Shown here in pieces: positions 33,955-44,250 of a stretch of DNA of 64,000 bases. A program made the position numbers and the translations under genes. Where the stretch lies: positions 62,001-126,000 of the forward strand of contig BLJB01000123.1 in assembly GCA_013423325.1 (NCBI GenBank). Reading direction: 5' to 3'. Source of the DNA: Usnea hakonensis. Taxonomy: Eukaryota > Ascomycota > Lecanoromycetes > Lecanorales > Parmeliaceae. How positions within the stretch are numbered: position 1 is the stretch's first letter; the number at the start of each line of letters is the position of its first letter. The notes beneath the pieces are model-generated. The model searched no databases. It was not told the DNA's origin and saw only the letters and a program-made list of their open reading frames with translations.

Positions 33955-36749
33955 ATGGACATCAGATCAATAATCGACGCAGACGATGCGCCTCCACACA
34001 GAAAGCGATCCGTGTCAGGCCCAGGGAACCAAGACTATAGACCCCGCCCAGCTGGATATCCTAATCCCCACCAAGCTCCTGCCCCAAATACTCAGGAGCG
34101 CCGTGATGGAAGGCCTCCGCAACCGTCGCCTCTACAAACCATAGGAAACAGCGACTCTTGGGTAAACGGAGCTGCGCAAAGCGGCGTACGATCACCATAC
34201 CAACAACTGTCTGCTTCCGGCTCCATCAGCGGCCAGTACCTTCCTCCACAGATGCCAAACCAAAGTCCTGTACATGGTCCTCACCATTCCCACCGTGAAA
34301 GTCATCAACCCTCAGGCGCGTCCATTAACCGCTCATTTGGTCCATCGACACCACTGAGCCAAACTTCCAGCACGAGCACACCGGGAAGTGCGCACGGCCA
34401 CTCTAATCTAGGACGTCCAAGCTCGTCTCACTCAATACCTACCCCAAATTCTGCGCAGCAGCCTCCAAGCTATTTCCGAGAATCTCCACAGGCATCACAT
34501 ACTCAACTGAAGTCTCTGACTCAATCCCAGGCTGGCTCACAGTACATGAGCCAACCGAGTACACCTCTAGGGCCTCCATCCACCTTTCCAAAAGCCAACT
34601 TCAGTATCCGTCGTGAGTCCCCAGGAAGTCTTAATCGAGAGCAAGCCCTCGTAACAGGAACTTATGGTCAGCCCCACGCTGTGTCGCCTTCTCCAGTCAC
34701 GGCTGGGTCTCCACAATCTTATGGTGCTCGGCAGTCACAATCTATGAGCCACGAACCTATCAATATACGTGAACGGGAAAGAAGTCTGAGTGTCAGTCCG
34801 AAGACAAGGCTACCGAGTCTACCGACCATGAATTCATCGGAAATGCTTTCATCTGAAGCTGGTATTTGGAACGGGCAAGTCACGCCGGCTAAGCGCAAAT
34901 TAGAAACAAATACGCCGGATTTGGCAAGCACACGTGAACCAACAATAAACCGAACACAATCGGCACAATCGCGGGTGTTTTCTATTGGAGTAAACGGTTT
35001 ACTTAATGCAGCACCAACCAACGAGCCACGGAAAAGAGTGCATTCACAATCTGGAAATCCTTCGACACTCAATACAGAAAGCAAGAGGACGTCCTTCGAT
35101 TACATACCTCGCAACCACATTTCACCCGCAACATATCCAGTGAACCTTCCCTCAGCTCCTCAAGTGCCATCTGACGCAAAAATAATGCCATCTCCCAAGA
35201 CAGAAATTTCGGCTCTGATTGTGTCACCTTCGAAACCTACAAAGAAACGAGCTCACGATCAAGGCCCAGCCGATGACGAAACGAAGCAGCCCATAGATGT
35301 GGAAAACATACCCTCACCAAAGAGCAAAGCTCCAGTTCCGTCTCTGCCAGCTACCAAAAAGCCTCGTTTGGGAGATTCGCTGACAAATCCCTTGTCAATC
35401 TCTGTTGAGAATAGTGATGCCAACCCATCGACAGCGTTACCAGATCCGAAACCAAAACCAGAGAAGAAACAAAAGCCTCCCCGGTGGAAGGAGATCCCAG
35501 TTTGGGCTCAATCTGTTCCTAGAGATAATCGCCCTTCGAGCCGTAATCCTAGGCGGGCACCCCAGTTGCAGGCCCCGATCGCTTCGGCGCCAGCACAAGC
35601 AAATGGGCACCCAAATGGAACGCAAGGGGCTAATGGCCGCTCAAACCAGGCTAATGGTGTGCACATACCTGTGGCACAACCAATTCTTACGGACACTGGA
35701 CCGCTAGGGCCTTGGGAGCCTAGTTTCATCAACATCATACCTGCAGAGGAAATAGTCAAAATCATATCGGATTGGTTATTTCAAAACGTCGTTCTGAGAG
35801 ACGATGTCGGGGTTGGTCCAGCGGGGGGTGGCACCGGTGGAGGAGCTGTTCTGGAGATTGAAGCCAAGATTGGTCAACTGATCGACAAGAACACTAACGA
35901 CCGACTTCGATTGCCTGTGCTGAACGAGTGTATTGTCAGCCACTCAGATCCAAATATACGAATCGCCTTCAAGAGCTCAATGACTGATGTATGCCCTTAG
36001 CTGTTCCCCATGCCACGATAAATGCTAATACCACGTATCAAACAGCTTCAACACAGAGCTCTCAATCAATTCCTCAACGCAGCTCTCCAAAAGTCCCAGA
36101 TCCGAGGCCCAGCATCCTCTACTAGTAAACCGCGCATCCCCATGGACTACAAACACACTCGAGAGACCGACACCTTCTACGAGCTTACGCAAGCCGGCGC
36201 CTTGGCCCTTCCTCAATCCTTAGCCTCGGGTGTCAACATCAATCCTCGCCATGCGAACAAATCAAAGGTGCGTATCACGACGGATCAAAAGACTGGCAAG
36301 GTGCTTGCGAAGATTATCAAAGCACGTGTGGCAGATATCGACATCTACAGTCCAAACACACTGTTCGATTGGCGCATTAGTGTGAATGTGGAAATGGATT
36401 ACAAGGGAGAGTTGACAGACTTGGTGGAGCCTCAAACGCGGGATGGCAAGCAAGCCGATCGGAACAAGGATCGTATGAGTTACAAGCATTTGGCGTATCA
36501 GATTGATTTGACGCAGGTCACGCCTGCCGAGGTAATTAAAACACTCTCTTGGCTAGCCGAAGCTGACAGGAATGATGGTAGGCAACGTCCAAAACAGACA
36601 AGGAGCATGAACTCGAGATTGAAGTCTCTTCCGAAGAAGTCCGCAGGCAGGGTCAGCTTTTGAGTAGTGGGCAGGTCAGCCAATATGAGGATCTGGTCAG
36701 GGGGTTCGTGGATAATGTGAGGGTATTGGCTAGGCACTGCCAGCTCTAA
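33955..36749 (+). CDS. CET1: mRNA-capping enzyme beta subunit, RNA 5'-triphosphatase
   Basis: Exons 33955..35988, 36046..36531 and 36582..36749 give 895 residues. It removes the gamma phosphate of nascent pre-mRNA as the first capping step, using a metal-dependent tunnel-fold active site. The catalytic part begins near residue 580. Motif A glutamates lie in VLEIEAKIGQLID, and the substrate region in PMDYKHTRETDTFYEL. Basic strands follow (KSKVRITTDQKTGKVLAKI, DWRISVNVEMDY). The last exon supplies the C-motif glutamates in HELEIEVSSEE. Omitting the third exon would lose that motif, which supports the splice. The 580-residue N-terminus is disordered, rich in Ser, Pro, Gln and Asn. A conserved WKEIPVWAQ segment near 520 probably binds the guanylyltransferase, as in yeast. 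Confidence 0.93.
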
Positions 36750-37127
36750 GGCGAGGGTATACGCTTCGAACGGGCAGGCAGACCATGGCCAAAGGACAGG
36801 GGAATTTTAATGCCTTATTTTCGCAATGTGTATATAGGGAGAGATATGATACCCCGCGCAAATTAGGCAATTCTTGTTTCATGACGGATGAGATAAGTCC
36901 AACCCGGCTGGCGTTGACATCTGAGCTGGCCGCGATACAGACGTCACCTTCCCCGACGATTTTGTAGTGACAGCAATGCTGTGAGTGTGGACTGTGGAGG
37001 CAAGTCCAAATTAGCATTAGCGTTTCAATACACTAGCTCCGTTACTATATCGCCGTGTCCCAAAATGGGAAAATAGAGACTTGGATGGGACTGTTTGATG
37101 GCATCATAACGCTGGGTAACCGGTGGT
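36750..37127. other. Intergenic region
   Basis: 378 bp between tandem plus-strand genes. No feature beyond an expected promoter. Confidence 0.5.
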
Positions 37128-38675
37128 ATGTCACTGCGAGCCAAAATTTCCAGGTCCCGCCTAGGTGAGGTTGACCAAACATGTGCAAGATGTCTGTTGC
37201 GTCTTCATAGGACGAGAACGACCAGGCGGCCGTTCAGCGCCTCCGCATCACACAATGAAGCCATTTCAGGCAACGCTAAGCTTGGAAAGCTGCTACGGAG
37301 AAACTATTTCTCTGCCAATGGAAGCCTCATTATCTCCAATGCTCAATGGCAGACGCCAAATACGCGATACGAGTTAGCCAGACCTCCGCGCCCACCGATA
37401 CAGGAAGACGGATCTGCGACAACTTTGGGAACTATATTGCAGAGCCAGCCCACGCCTGAGACCTCGAATGGCTCCTCGCAACTTCCACACCGAAAAAGGA
37501 AGCGGTTAAGGGCTGGGACCGATGCGGAAGCTCCTCTCCCTCTCGATGCGTCCTCTCGCCTCTCCACTTTATCCTCGACCATGCCTGCCACATCTTTTCG
37601 TCGACTGCTCACGACCTGTCTCTCCCTCTCAAAACCACGCCTCTCTTTCCTGATCGTATTGACTACAGCGACGGCATACTCGTTATACCCTGTCCCCACG
37701 CTGCTCCTACCATCGAGCACCGCATCTCCCTCCCTATCGGCTCTGACTCTCATCTTCCTCACTTCGGGTACCGCCCTCTGCTGCGCCTCGGCAAACGCCC
37801 TGAACATGCTGTTGGAGCCCAAGTACGATGCTCAAATGAGCCGCACACGGAACCGACCCCTTGTTCGCGGCCTCATCAGCAAAAAAGGAGCTCTGATATT
37901 CGCAGCCGCTGCCGGTACCTTAGGAGTGGGAAGCTTGTGGTTCGGCGTCAATCCTACTGTAGCCTTCTTGGGAGGGTTGAACATTGTGCTCTATGCTGGA
38001 ATATATACGCCCATGAAAAGGATTTCCGTCCTAAACACTTGGGCTGGTGCAATAGTCGGCGGCATTCCGCCATTGATGGGCTGGGCGGCGGCAGCAGGAC
38101 AAAGTGCGACAGGCAACGGGGAATGGAGAGAACTTCTATTCAGCGAAGGAAGCGTTGGTGGGTGGCTTCTTGCAGGACTGCTCTTCGCATGGCAATTTCC
38201 ACATTTTAATTCACTGAGCTGGCCTATCCGGGAGGAGTACAAGAACGCGGGATACCGCATGCTTGCGTGGACAAATGCTAGGATGAACGGCAGAGTGGCG
38301 CTCCGATATGCGATACTCTGCTTCCCAATATGTGCTGGCCTGTGGTGGTTCGAGATTACGGACCAAGGATTTTTGGTCACGAGCAGCATTGTCAATGCGT
38401 GGATGGTCAAGGAGGCGTGGAGATTCTGGAGAAAGGAAGGGCACAAGGGAAGTGCCAGGGGCCTGTTCTGGGCGAGTGTCTGGCATTTGCCGGTGGTTAT
38501 GGTGCTGGCTATGGTGCATAAGAAGGGGCTGTGGGAGGGAATATGGAAGCGGCTGAACGTTGAAGCTGAAGACGAAGACCTTTGGCTGGATGATGAAGAG
38601 GTAGAGACTCGTGATAGTAGTACTGATGGGCATCCATTACGGGTGACTAGAGCCCTTGTCTCCAGTGCAGAGTAA
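37128..38675 (+). CDS. COX10: Protoheme IX farnesyltransferase (heme O synthase)
   Basis: A single exon of 515 residues. It adds a farnesyl group to heme b, making heme O for cytochrome c oxidase, in the mitochondrial inner membrane. The N-terminus is Arg/Ser-rich without acidic residues for a stretch, as in a mitochondrial presequence. The UbiA-type core begins with LSKPRLSFLIVLTTATAY. The first Asp-rich prenyl-diphosphate motif lies in NALNMLLEPKYDAQMSRT, followed by RNRPLVRG. The second conserved segment includes YTPMKR and the loop around FAWQFPHFNSLSW, characteristic of Cox10. About eight or nine membrane segments are visible. The acidic C-terminal tail is longer than in bacteria. Confidence 0.95.
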   Translation: MSLRAKISRSRLGEVDQTCARCLLRLHRTRTTRRPFSASASHNEAISGNAKLGKLLRRNYFSANGSLIISNAQWQTPNTRYELARPPRPPIQEDGSATTLGTILQSQPTPETSNGSSQLPHRKRKRLRAGTDAEAPLPLDASSRLSTLSSTMPATSFRRLLTTCLSLSKPRLSFLIVLTTATAYSLYPVPTLLLPSSTASPSLSALTLIFLTSGTALCCASANALNMLLEPKYDAQMSRTRNRPLVRGLISKKGALIFAAAAGTLGVGSLWFGVNPTVAFLGGLNIVLYAGIYTPMKRISVLNTWAGAIVGGIPPLMGWAAAAGQSATGNGEWRELLFSEGSVGGWLLAGLLFAWQFPHFNSLSWPIREEYKNAGYRMLAWTNARMNGRVALRYAILCFPICAGLWWFEITDQGFLVTSSIVNAWMVKEAWRFWRKEGHKGSARGLFWASVWHLPVVMVLAMVHKKGLWEGIWKRLNVEAEDEDLWLDDEEVETRDSSTDGHPLRVTRALVSSAE

Positions 38676-39392
38676 TACGAGCATCGTATCTTGGCAGATT
38701 CTGAATCATGATTTCTTCCCTGAATATTTGGTGAAGCTCCGCATTACGGCTCAAAGCTCTGATGTTCGAGAAGTCGAACCACTGAGTGATCCTGAAGTCC
38801 CTCCCAAACTACACCAGCCCCAAACCCCCCAGCCAATTCTCCACGTTCGCTACATCTTCTCGTCGACTCTGAAGCCAACCAAGAAAATGGGGATCTACAG
38901 TTGTAGATTAGGGGATTATGGAAAACTATTACATGCCCGGTTACGGGATCGACGTTCAAAGATGATCGGCCAGATTGAAGCAATTGGGGTCGTTGAATTT
39001 CCGAGAGAGAATGAAAAGGGTCGTCGAAGGAGGGGGATATTTATTTTGGAGCTCGCTGTCCGATATGCTATTTGTGCAAGTAATGGCTACCCGGCGTGGT
39101 ACATCAAGAGCATCATCATGAGGCACGGGGAATAAGACTGGGAGGGAGGGGGAAAGGAAGGGAGGAAGAGAGGATATGTAATTGGCAGTAATATATGTCG
39201 TCTGAGGACTATGGAGATGTGAGAAATCTTGGCGATTTGCGAACCGAATGAGAGATTTTCTTTTTACAGTCACAGATAATGGAGTTCTCATACTCAATCA
39301 ACGTGAGCTAAAGAGGTGGTCTTAGGTCTGTACAAAGCTTGATGCTGCCTGCTGTCCACAATCTGTTGTACACTTTCCGTCTCCGCTAAAGT
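38676..39392. other. Convergent 3' intergenic region
   Basis: 717 bp between the ends of COX10 and the ZZ/EF-hand gene. A 159-codon frame (38656-39135, plus) overlaps the COX10 end and lacks features; I reject it as a gene. Confidence 0.5.
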
Positions 39393-42300
39393 TCAAAAGC
39401 TGGCGATCTCAATCCAGCTTCCCAGGAATCCCAACGCCAGCCCCTTTTCTCCTTTCATAACATCTTCCCACTCAGCAAAGTTGAGCCTTCCCGGCCCGCC
39501 GCGTTCCTCATCCTCGGCCGCAAGCATGTCCAGCGCAGCATAGTATCTCAACATGTCGGGATCGGGCTTCACAGCTGAAATGCCGGTCTCCTCAAGACTC
39601 TGGTCCTGGCTGAGGTGGTCATTGGATGGGACGCCGGTCATGGTTGCTTTGGGAGTCAGCTCGGGAGTGGAGGTCGAGGTGGGAATGTCCTTGCTCGATT
39701 TTGCCGAAGTTATTGCAAGACTGTTGGGTCGATTTTGGGGCAGTGTCGGGTCTGGAAGCGGAAGGCTCCCCAATTCAAACCCTGTTTGCGATGTATGGAT
39801 GTTGGGTTGAGGGGGGGTCAACACTGAATCTGTGATATCGCTGGTTCCGTCTAATTGGAGAGTCTGGTCAATGGGTCTATTCTGTGGGAGCGTTGGATCC
39901 GGTATTTGCGATAGAGTGCTAGAAGAGTTGCTAGACGAGACTGCAGCGTAGCCGGATTCAGCAAGCAGGTCATCCAAAGGTTTCTGCTCAATGGTCTTTT
40001 CAAGAGCCAGAGGGTTGGCCTCGTTGAATGCAGCAACGGAGTTGTGGAGATCTCCGAGTGCTTTGGGAGGGAAAATCGGCTCGGGGTCTTCATTTGGCGT
40101 AGGTTTGAGCTCCCCTTCATCTTGGATTACTTCTCGTTCCGCGTCCTCCGTACTTCCGCGCAGGATCGCCCATAGCTTTTCCTCTTCCTCAAGAATCTTC
40201 TTTGAAGGTTCACCGCATTTACCGCAATGGAGAAAAGGCGTTACTCCATCTTGACCACAACTCGAACAGACAACCGGTAGATTGTCAGTATTGTCAGTAT
40301 TGCCCACCTCTGCAGAGGGGTTTCCGCAGGATGTACAAACCTGCCCAGCCCGTATCCAGGTCACTGCTTCCGAGGTATTGCAGCGAGAACACTGTTCCCC
40401 AGTTTGACTGTCTATCACGCCCGTTTCCATTAGTGACATGAACGTGAGAAGTTCGTCGGCGTCGCATGTCTCTTCAATCTCTTGAGTACCTAGACAGCCG
40501 CGTCGCAGGCTCTGTTGTTTGAGACGCCACCGCTTCTGGTAAACATTTAGGTAGAATTTAATTTCCCTAGGGTCCTTCACAAAGGCAACGATGTCTGCGC
40601 GATGCCTGTCTCTCATGCACCTCGTACGAAGCTCCGCAAGCGCTAGATCTTCTCTCAATCTGAAAAGAGGATCAAGTAGTTCATTCAATGCTTCCTGAGT
40701 GACCTGATAGAGCACCTCCCGTCCAACGTCTTTCTCGGGCTCCGGTACAAAACCACCCCAGCGTTCGTTGACGGGAACACTACGTGACGAAATTGAAGTT
40801 GCTCTAGACCGAGATTCGTGCTCATCGTCGGTACCAACATCATCTCGAAATCGCACCTTTGATGATGAGCGAGAGCGACGTGAAGACGACGACGGGACAG
40901 ATTTGCGTTGCTCTTCAGCTGGTTCCTGGGGAACTGGGGCATCGATCATGCCGCTAATGTGGCTGACAAGTGAATCAAATCTTGCAACGAAGTCAATTGC
41001 ATCATGTTGAAGTGACCCGTATCCAGACAAATCCTCGATGATTTCTCTGCTGCCCCAGTCATTAGTAATCATATCTAAGACAACATTGACCAGGTTCTCT
41101 GGAGACTCCACTGGCCACTCCATAGCTTTGATGCTTTCGATCAAACCTACGCGGAGTTCGCCGGCTTTAGCGGATCCTAGGATACGTACAAGATCATCCT
41201 TTCGTGACTTGTCCATCTTGCGCAGTGAAGTAGCGTTATTTCCATCGTCAGACTCTGCTGGTCTGTCTTCCTTAACAGCGTTTTCTCCTTCGAGATAAAA
41301 AGATTGCCTCTGTTTCCTGTTGCGAAGGGCGATCCGTCTGACAAATTGGCGTTCCTGATGCTCTCTCGCGACCCTCTCATGAGCGGCGCGTCGAATCGAA
41401 TCTTGATCCTGGAGGTTGTTTACGTCTTTCAGCTCCGTCACATCCGGTAACACCTTGTGAAGGTCGACGTCGGTAATAGCTCCAGGAGGCCATTTGTCGT
41501 TTTTGATAACGTCTCCAACCCACGGCCCAATTATTCCCTTCCGTTGCACGTGCCCAAATCGGGCTGCTTCTGTAGAATCGGCCAGTATTTCGTCGGGATC
41601 CGCTACCTCATGATCTCTATCATCGACCGCACCCCCAATATCGTCGTATATCTGATAGTCACCATGCCCATCTCGACGTTTCCCCTCACTTGTTCTTAAA
41701 CGCTCACCCGGCGGAATAGCGCCGGAGAATGCTGAGCTAAGCGGCTGGCTACCGAGGACGATATCCCTTGCTCCATTTTCGGACACGTCATCCTCCATTC
41801 CGGTAACGATGTCCAGTGTGAGCTCTTTGGTAAGCGTATAGTACGCCCTAAACATTCGCAAGAAGTCTTTACGATCGACAAAGCCGTCATTGTCGATATC
41901 GTACCCTTTGAAAACTCGCTTCCAGCGTTCGTCAGCTTTTTTTCTTGTAAGAGCTGCCCGTCCATGAATGAACTCTCCGAAGCCAATCAGTCCATCGTTA
42001 TCCACGTCGTAGAATGAGAAGGCGCGGTCGTAAATTAGGTTTGGAGGCGGAGGGCGCGTCGAAGTGTTTGGTACAAAACATTTGTCAAAGGTCCTACGAT
42101 CGATCGCTAGATTATATTCGCAAGGATCATCGTCCCACTCAGTTGCTGCCAAACACCTGAACTGCTCCCAAAGAGCCTCGATTTCTACAGCTTGATAACC
42201 AGTTTCCCCCTTGAACTTCTCCATCATTTCTTTGGGAATGCTGTACGTCACGGTGGTTGGCCTTCCTGGATACCAAATGGGCTGGCACTGCCTCGAATTG

Positions 42301-43376
42301 CCAAGAAACGGTGCTGGAATTCGGACTTTGTAAAAGAGGTGGGTCTTTGGGTGTATCTGCAGAGCTTCGCATTGTTCGCACAGGTCGTAATCTACACAAT
42401 TAGAGCAACGATAGCGTATTCCTTTGATAGGCATAGCATTGCAGCTGTTGCAGGTAACTCCGCGATGAACATAGCTTTCCTTACGTGCTTGTTCCTCGGC
42501 TATTCGCCAGAGTAGGTTGCCAAGGTTTTGGCCTTCTCTACTGCCGTCATTGGTTCGGCTTTCCTCACGCCACGAATGTTCGCTGTCAGCGTCTGCGACT
42601 GAATCCCTTCCTTCAAGAGCTTGCATGGTCGAAGCCAAGTCACCGTTTCCAGAGTTCTGCGGATTGGACTGCGCTGCTTCGTAACGTTCTTGACGTCTGT
42701 ATTCAACATGTTCCTCCCACCAAGCAATGCGTTCTGTAAGTACACCGCTTTGATGCCATTGTAATACTTTAATAACAATCTCAGCTGAGAAGCTACCATT
42801 TTCTTTGAGCTGAACAATGATCGAGGCCTGCTGGTCGTCTGATATTGGACTCGGTGCAAGGTGCTGCCAAAAGTAAAAACACAGGAAAGCCTCCTCTAGC
42901 TCTCTTCTGATAGTTGCGGCCTCTGGGTCATAGGCAGCAGCTAAACGAAGATCTCGTTCCAAAGGCATATGACGACGCAATGTATTAACAAAGCTGAGCC
43001 TCTCAACATTGTAGGGTCTCTCCCCATTGTAGGAGACAAATAAGTGATCGCCGAATGTCTCCTGGTCGGAAGCCGCATCTGCAAGGAAGTCCAAAGATAC
43101 GGGTACGGTACCCCAAGGGACATCAGGTAAGTATCTCGATCTCTCAGTGAGCCCAGGAGCAAGATAGCTGTGAGCACCAGCGCTTGATCTCCTGCGTGGA
43201 CGACGCCGCTGCCTACGCGCATTTGAGCGATGTAATGGGACTTCAGCTGCTTTGGACGAAGACCACATCTGCTCATGAATATAATAGATGGTACATCCTG
43301 CCGCAAGTGCGGTCAGAGCTAGAATAGCAGGCCGATAGCGGGCAAGCGCCGCCCAGCTTGGGTTTGAGCTCGCCAT
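39393..43376 (-). CDS. Membrane-anchored ZZ zinc finger / EF-hand protein, 1327 residues
   Basis: A single long exon. The order of parts is: an N-terminal hydrophobic segment (AILALTALAAGCTIYYI, about 17-33), an Arg-rich stretch near 52-64, and a ZZ-type zinc finger near 303-350 (CNSCNAMPIKGIRYRCSNC then CEQC). Two good EF-hand loops follow near 457 (DVDNDGLIGFGEF) and 495 (DIDNDGFVDRKDF), both with canonical Asp/Asn/Glu ligands. A charged Ser/Arg region comes next. Two C-terminal CxxC ribbons lie near 995-1055 (CSRCNTSEAVTW/CTSCG and CSSCGQDG/CGKCG). The last 250 residues are low complexity and include PDPTLPQNRP twice. The EF-hands should bind calcium. Location and role are unknown; the N-terminus could anchor it to the ER or the mitochondrial outer membrane. 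I recognise it only as a fungal EF-hand/ZZ protein. Confidence 0.85.
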   Translation of the reverse strand: MASSNPSWAALARYRPAILALTALAAGCTIYYIHEQMWSSSKAAEVPLHRSNARRQRRRPRRRSSAGAHSYLAPGLTERSRYLPDVPWGTVPVSLDFLADAASDQETFGDHLFVSYNGERPYNVERLSFVNTLRRHMPLERDLRLAAAYDPEAATIRRELEEAFLCFYFWQHLAPSPISDDQQASIIVQLKENGSFSAEIVIKVLQWHQSGVLTERIAWWEEHVEYRRQERYEAAQSNPQNSGNGDLASTMQALEGRDSVADADSEHSWREESRTNDGSREGQNLGNLLWRIAEEQARKESYVHRGVTCNSCNAMPIKGIRYRCSNCVDYDLCEQCEALQIHPKTHLFYKVRIPAPFLGNSRQCQPIWYPGRPTTVTYSIPKEMMEKFKGETGYQAVEIEALWEQFRCLAATEWDDDPCEYNLAIDRRTFDKCFVPNTSTRPPPPNLIYDRAFSFYDVDNDGLIGFGEFIHGRAALTRKKADERWKRVFKGYDIDNDGFVDRKDFLRMFRAYYTLTKELTLDIVTGMEDDVSENGARDIVLGSQPLSSAFSGAIPPGERLRTSEGKRRDGHGDYQIYDDIGGAVDDRDHEVADPDEILADSTEAARFGHVQRKGIIGPWVGDVIKNDKWPPGAITDVDLHKVLPDVTELKDVNNLQDQDSIRRAAHERVAREHQERQFVRRIALRNRKQRQSFYLEGENAVKEDRPAESDDGNNATSLRKMDKSRKDDLVRILGSAKAGELRVGLIESIKAMEWPVESPENLVNVVLDMITNDWGSREIIEDLSGYGSLQHDAIDFVARFDSLVSHISGMIDAPVPQEPAEEQRKSVPSSSSRRSRSSSKVRFRDDVGTDDEHESRSRATSISSRSVPVNERWGGFVPEPEKDVGREVLYQVTQEALNELLDPLFRLREDLALAELRTRCMRDRHRADIVAFVKDPREIKFYLNVYQKRWRLKQQSLRRGCLGTQEIEETCDADELLTFMSLMETGVIDSQTGEQCSRCNTSEAVTWIRAGQVCTSCGNPSAEVGNTDNTDNLPVVCSSCGQDGVTPFLHCGKCGEPSKKILEEEEKLWAILRGSTEDAEREVIQDEGELKPTPNEDPEPIFPPKALGDLHNSVAAFNEANPLALEKTIEQKPLDDLLAESGYAAVSSSNSSSTLSQIPDPTLPQNRPIDQTLQLDGTSDITDSVLTPPQPNIHTSQTGFELGSLPLPDPTLPQNRPNSLAITSAKSSKDIPTSTSTPELTPKATMTGVPSNDHLSQDQSLEETGISAVKPDPDMLRYYAALDMLAAEDEERGGPGRLNFAEWEDVMKGEKGLALGFLGSWIEIASF

Positions 43377-44250
43377 ATCCGAATCCGATTATATTCATGT
43401 TTCGAATGACACTGCAAAATTTGGATCAACCGCAGTATTCCATGAGCAATCTTACAGGGAAGAGCGCTTCCTCTTGCTGAAAATTTTTACAGCAGCTGGC
43501 ACATACATGCACAGTAAAACAAATGTAAGATATGCGTAAAATTGAAAGGGCTAATTGTTATCTATTCATTAGCGTCCGCCGTCCGGCGCTTGAAGCGCTT
43601 GCTGGCTACAGCACCAGCTTACTAATACTTCACTTACTTCAAATATTTGCGAGTCGACAGCGCCAGTATAATTAATCCCAATATCATTTCACATACAACA
43701 TACAGACTCAATTTTGTTTGACAAATCGACACTACCATGAAGATAAAACCCCCGGTGTCTATAACCCAACACCCTCGTTGACTGGCTGAGTTCGGAAGCA
43801 TCCACGCCTCAAACATCGTTTCAGACATGGAGTGTTTTGCTACTAGCATGTTCGGTCGTATTCTTTTGATGAGGTGCCGAGATCGATTAGGCGTTCGCTC
43901 TCCATGTCAAAGACTCCAGCCGGATCATGTCACCTTCCACAGCTTTCGACCAATCTCCTCTCTTCAATTGCAAGTGCTTATATCAACATCGCTAGGTCTC
44001 GCTTCAGATATCAGTGTGCTAGAGATTCGTACGGGCCTACTGGCGTGATCTTTTCCTGTCCTGATTTGAGCTCAGCATTTAGAACCACACGTAATGTCTA
44101 TTGATTTTCCATTTCCTCAAGCAACGCGCGTTCTGCAAGAGTGGATTGAGGATGAAAGAGACAAAAAGATGTGGAATAACCAGTTGTGGAAAGCAGGGAT
44201 ACATGGACACAATATGTATCTGTACAAGGTGGTCTTCATCAATTAGTCTC
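43377..44250. other. Intergenic region
   Basis: 874 bp that should contain the ZZ/EF-hand gene promoter and the PRP17 3' flank. Short frames only. AT-rich around 43480-43700. Confidence 0.5.

Noticed and set aside
38656..39135. 159-codon ORF after COX10
   Set aside because: It begins inside the end of COX10 in another frame, lacks family features and sits in a convergent 3' region.
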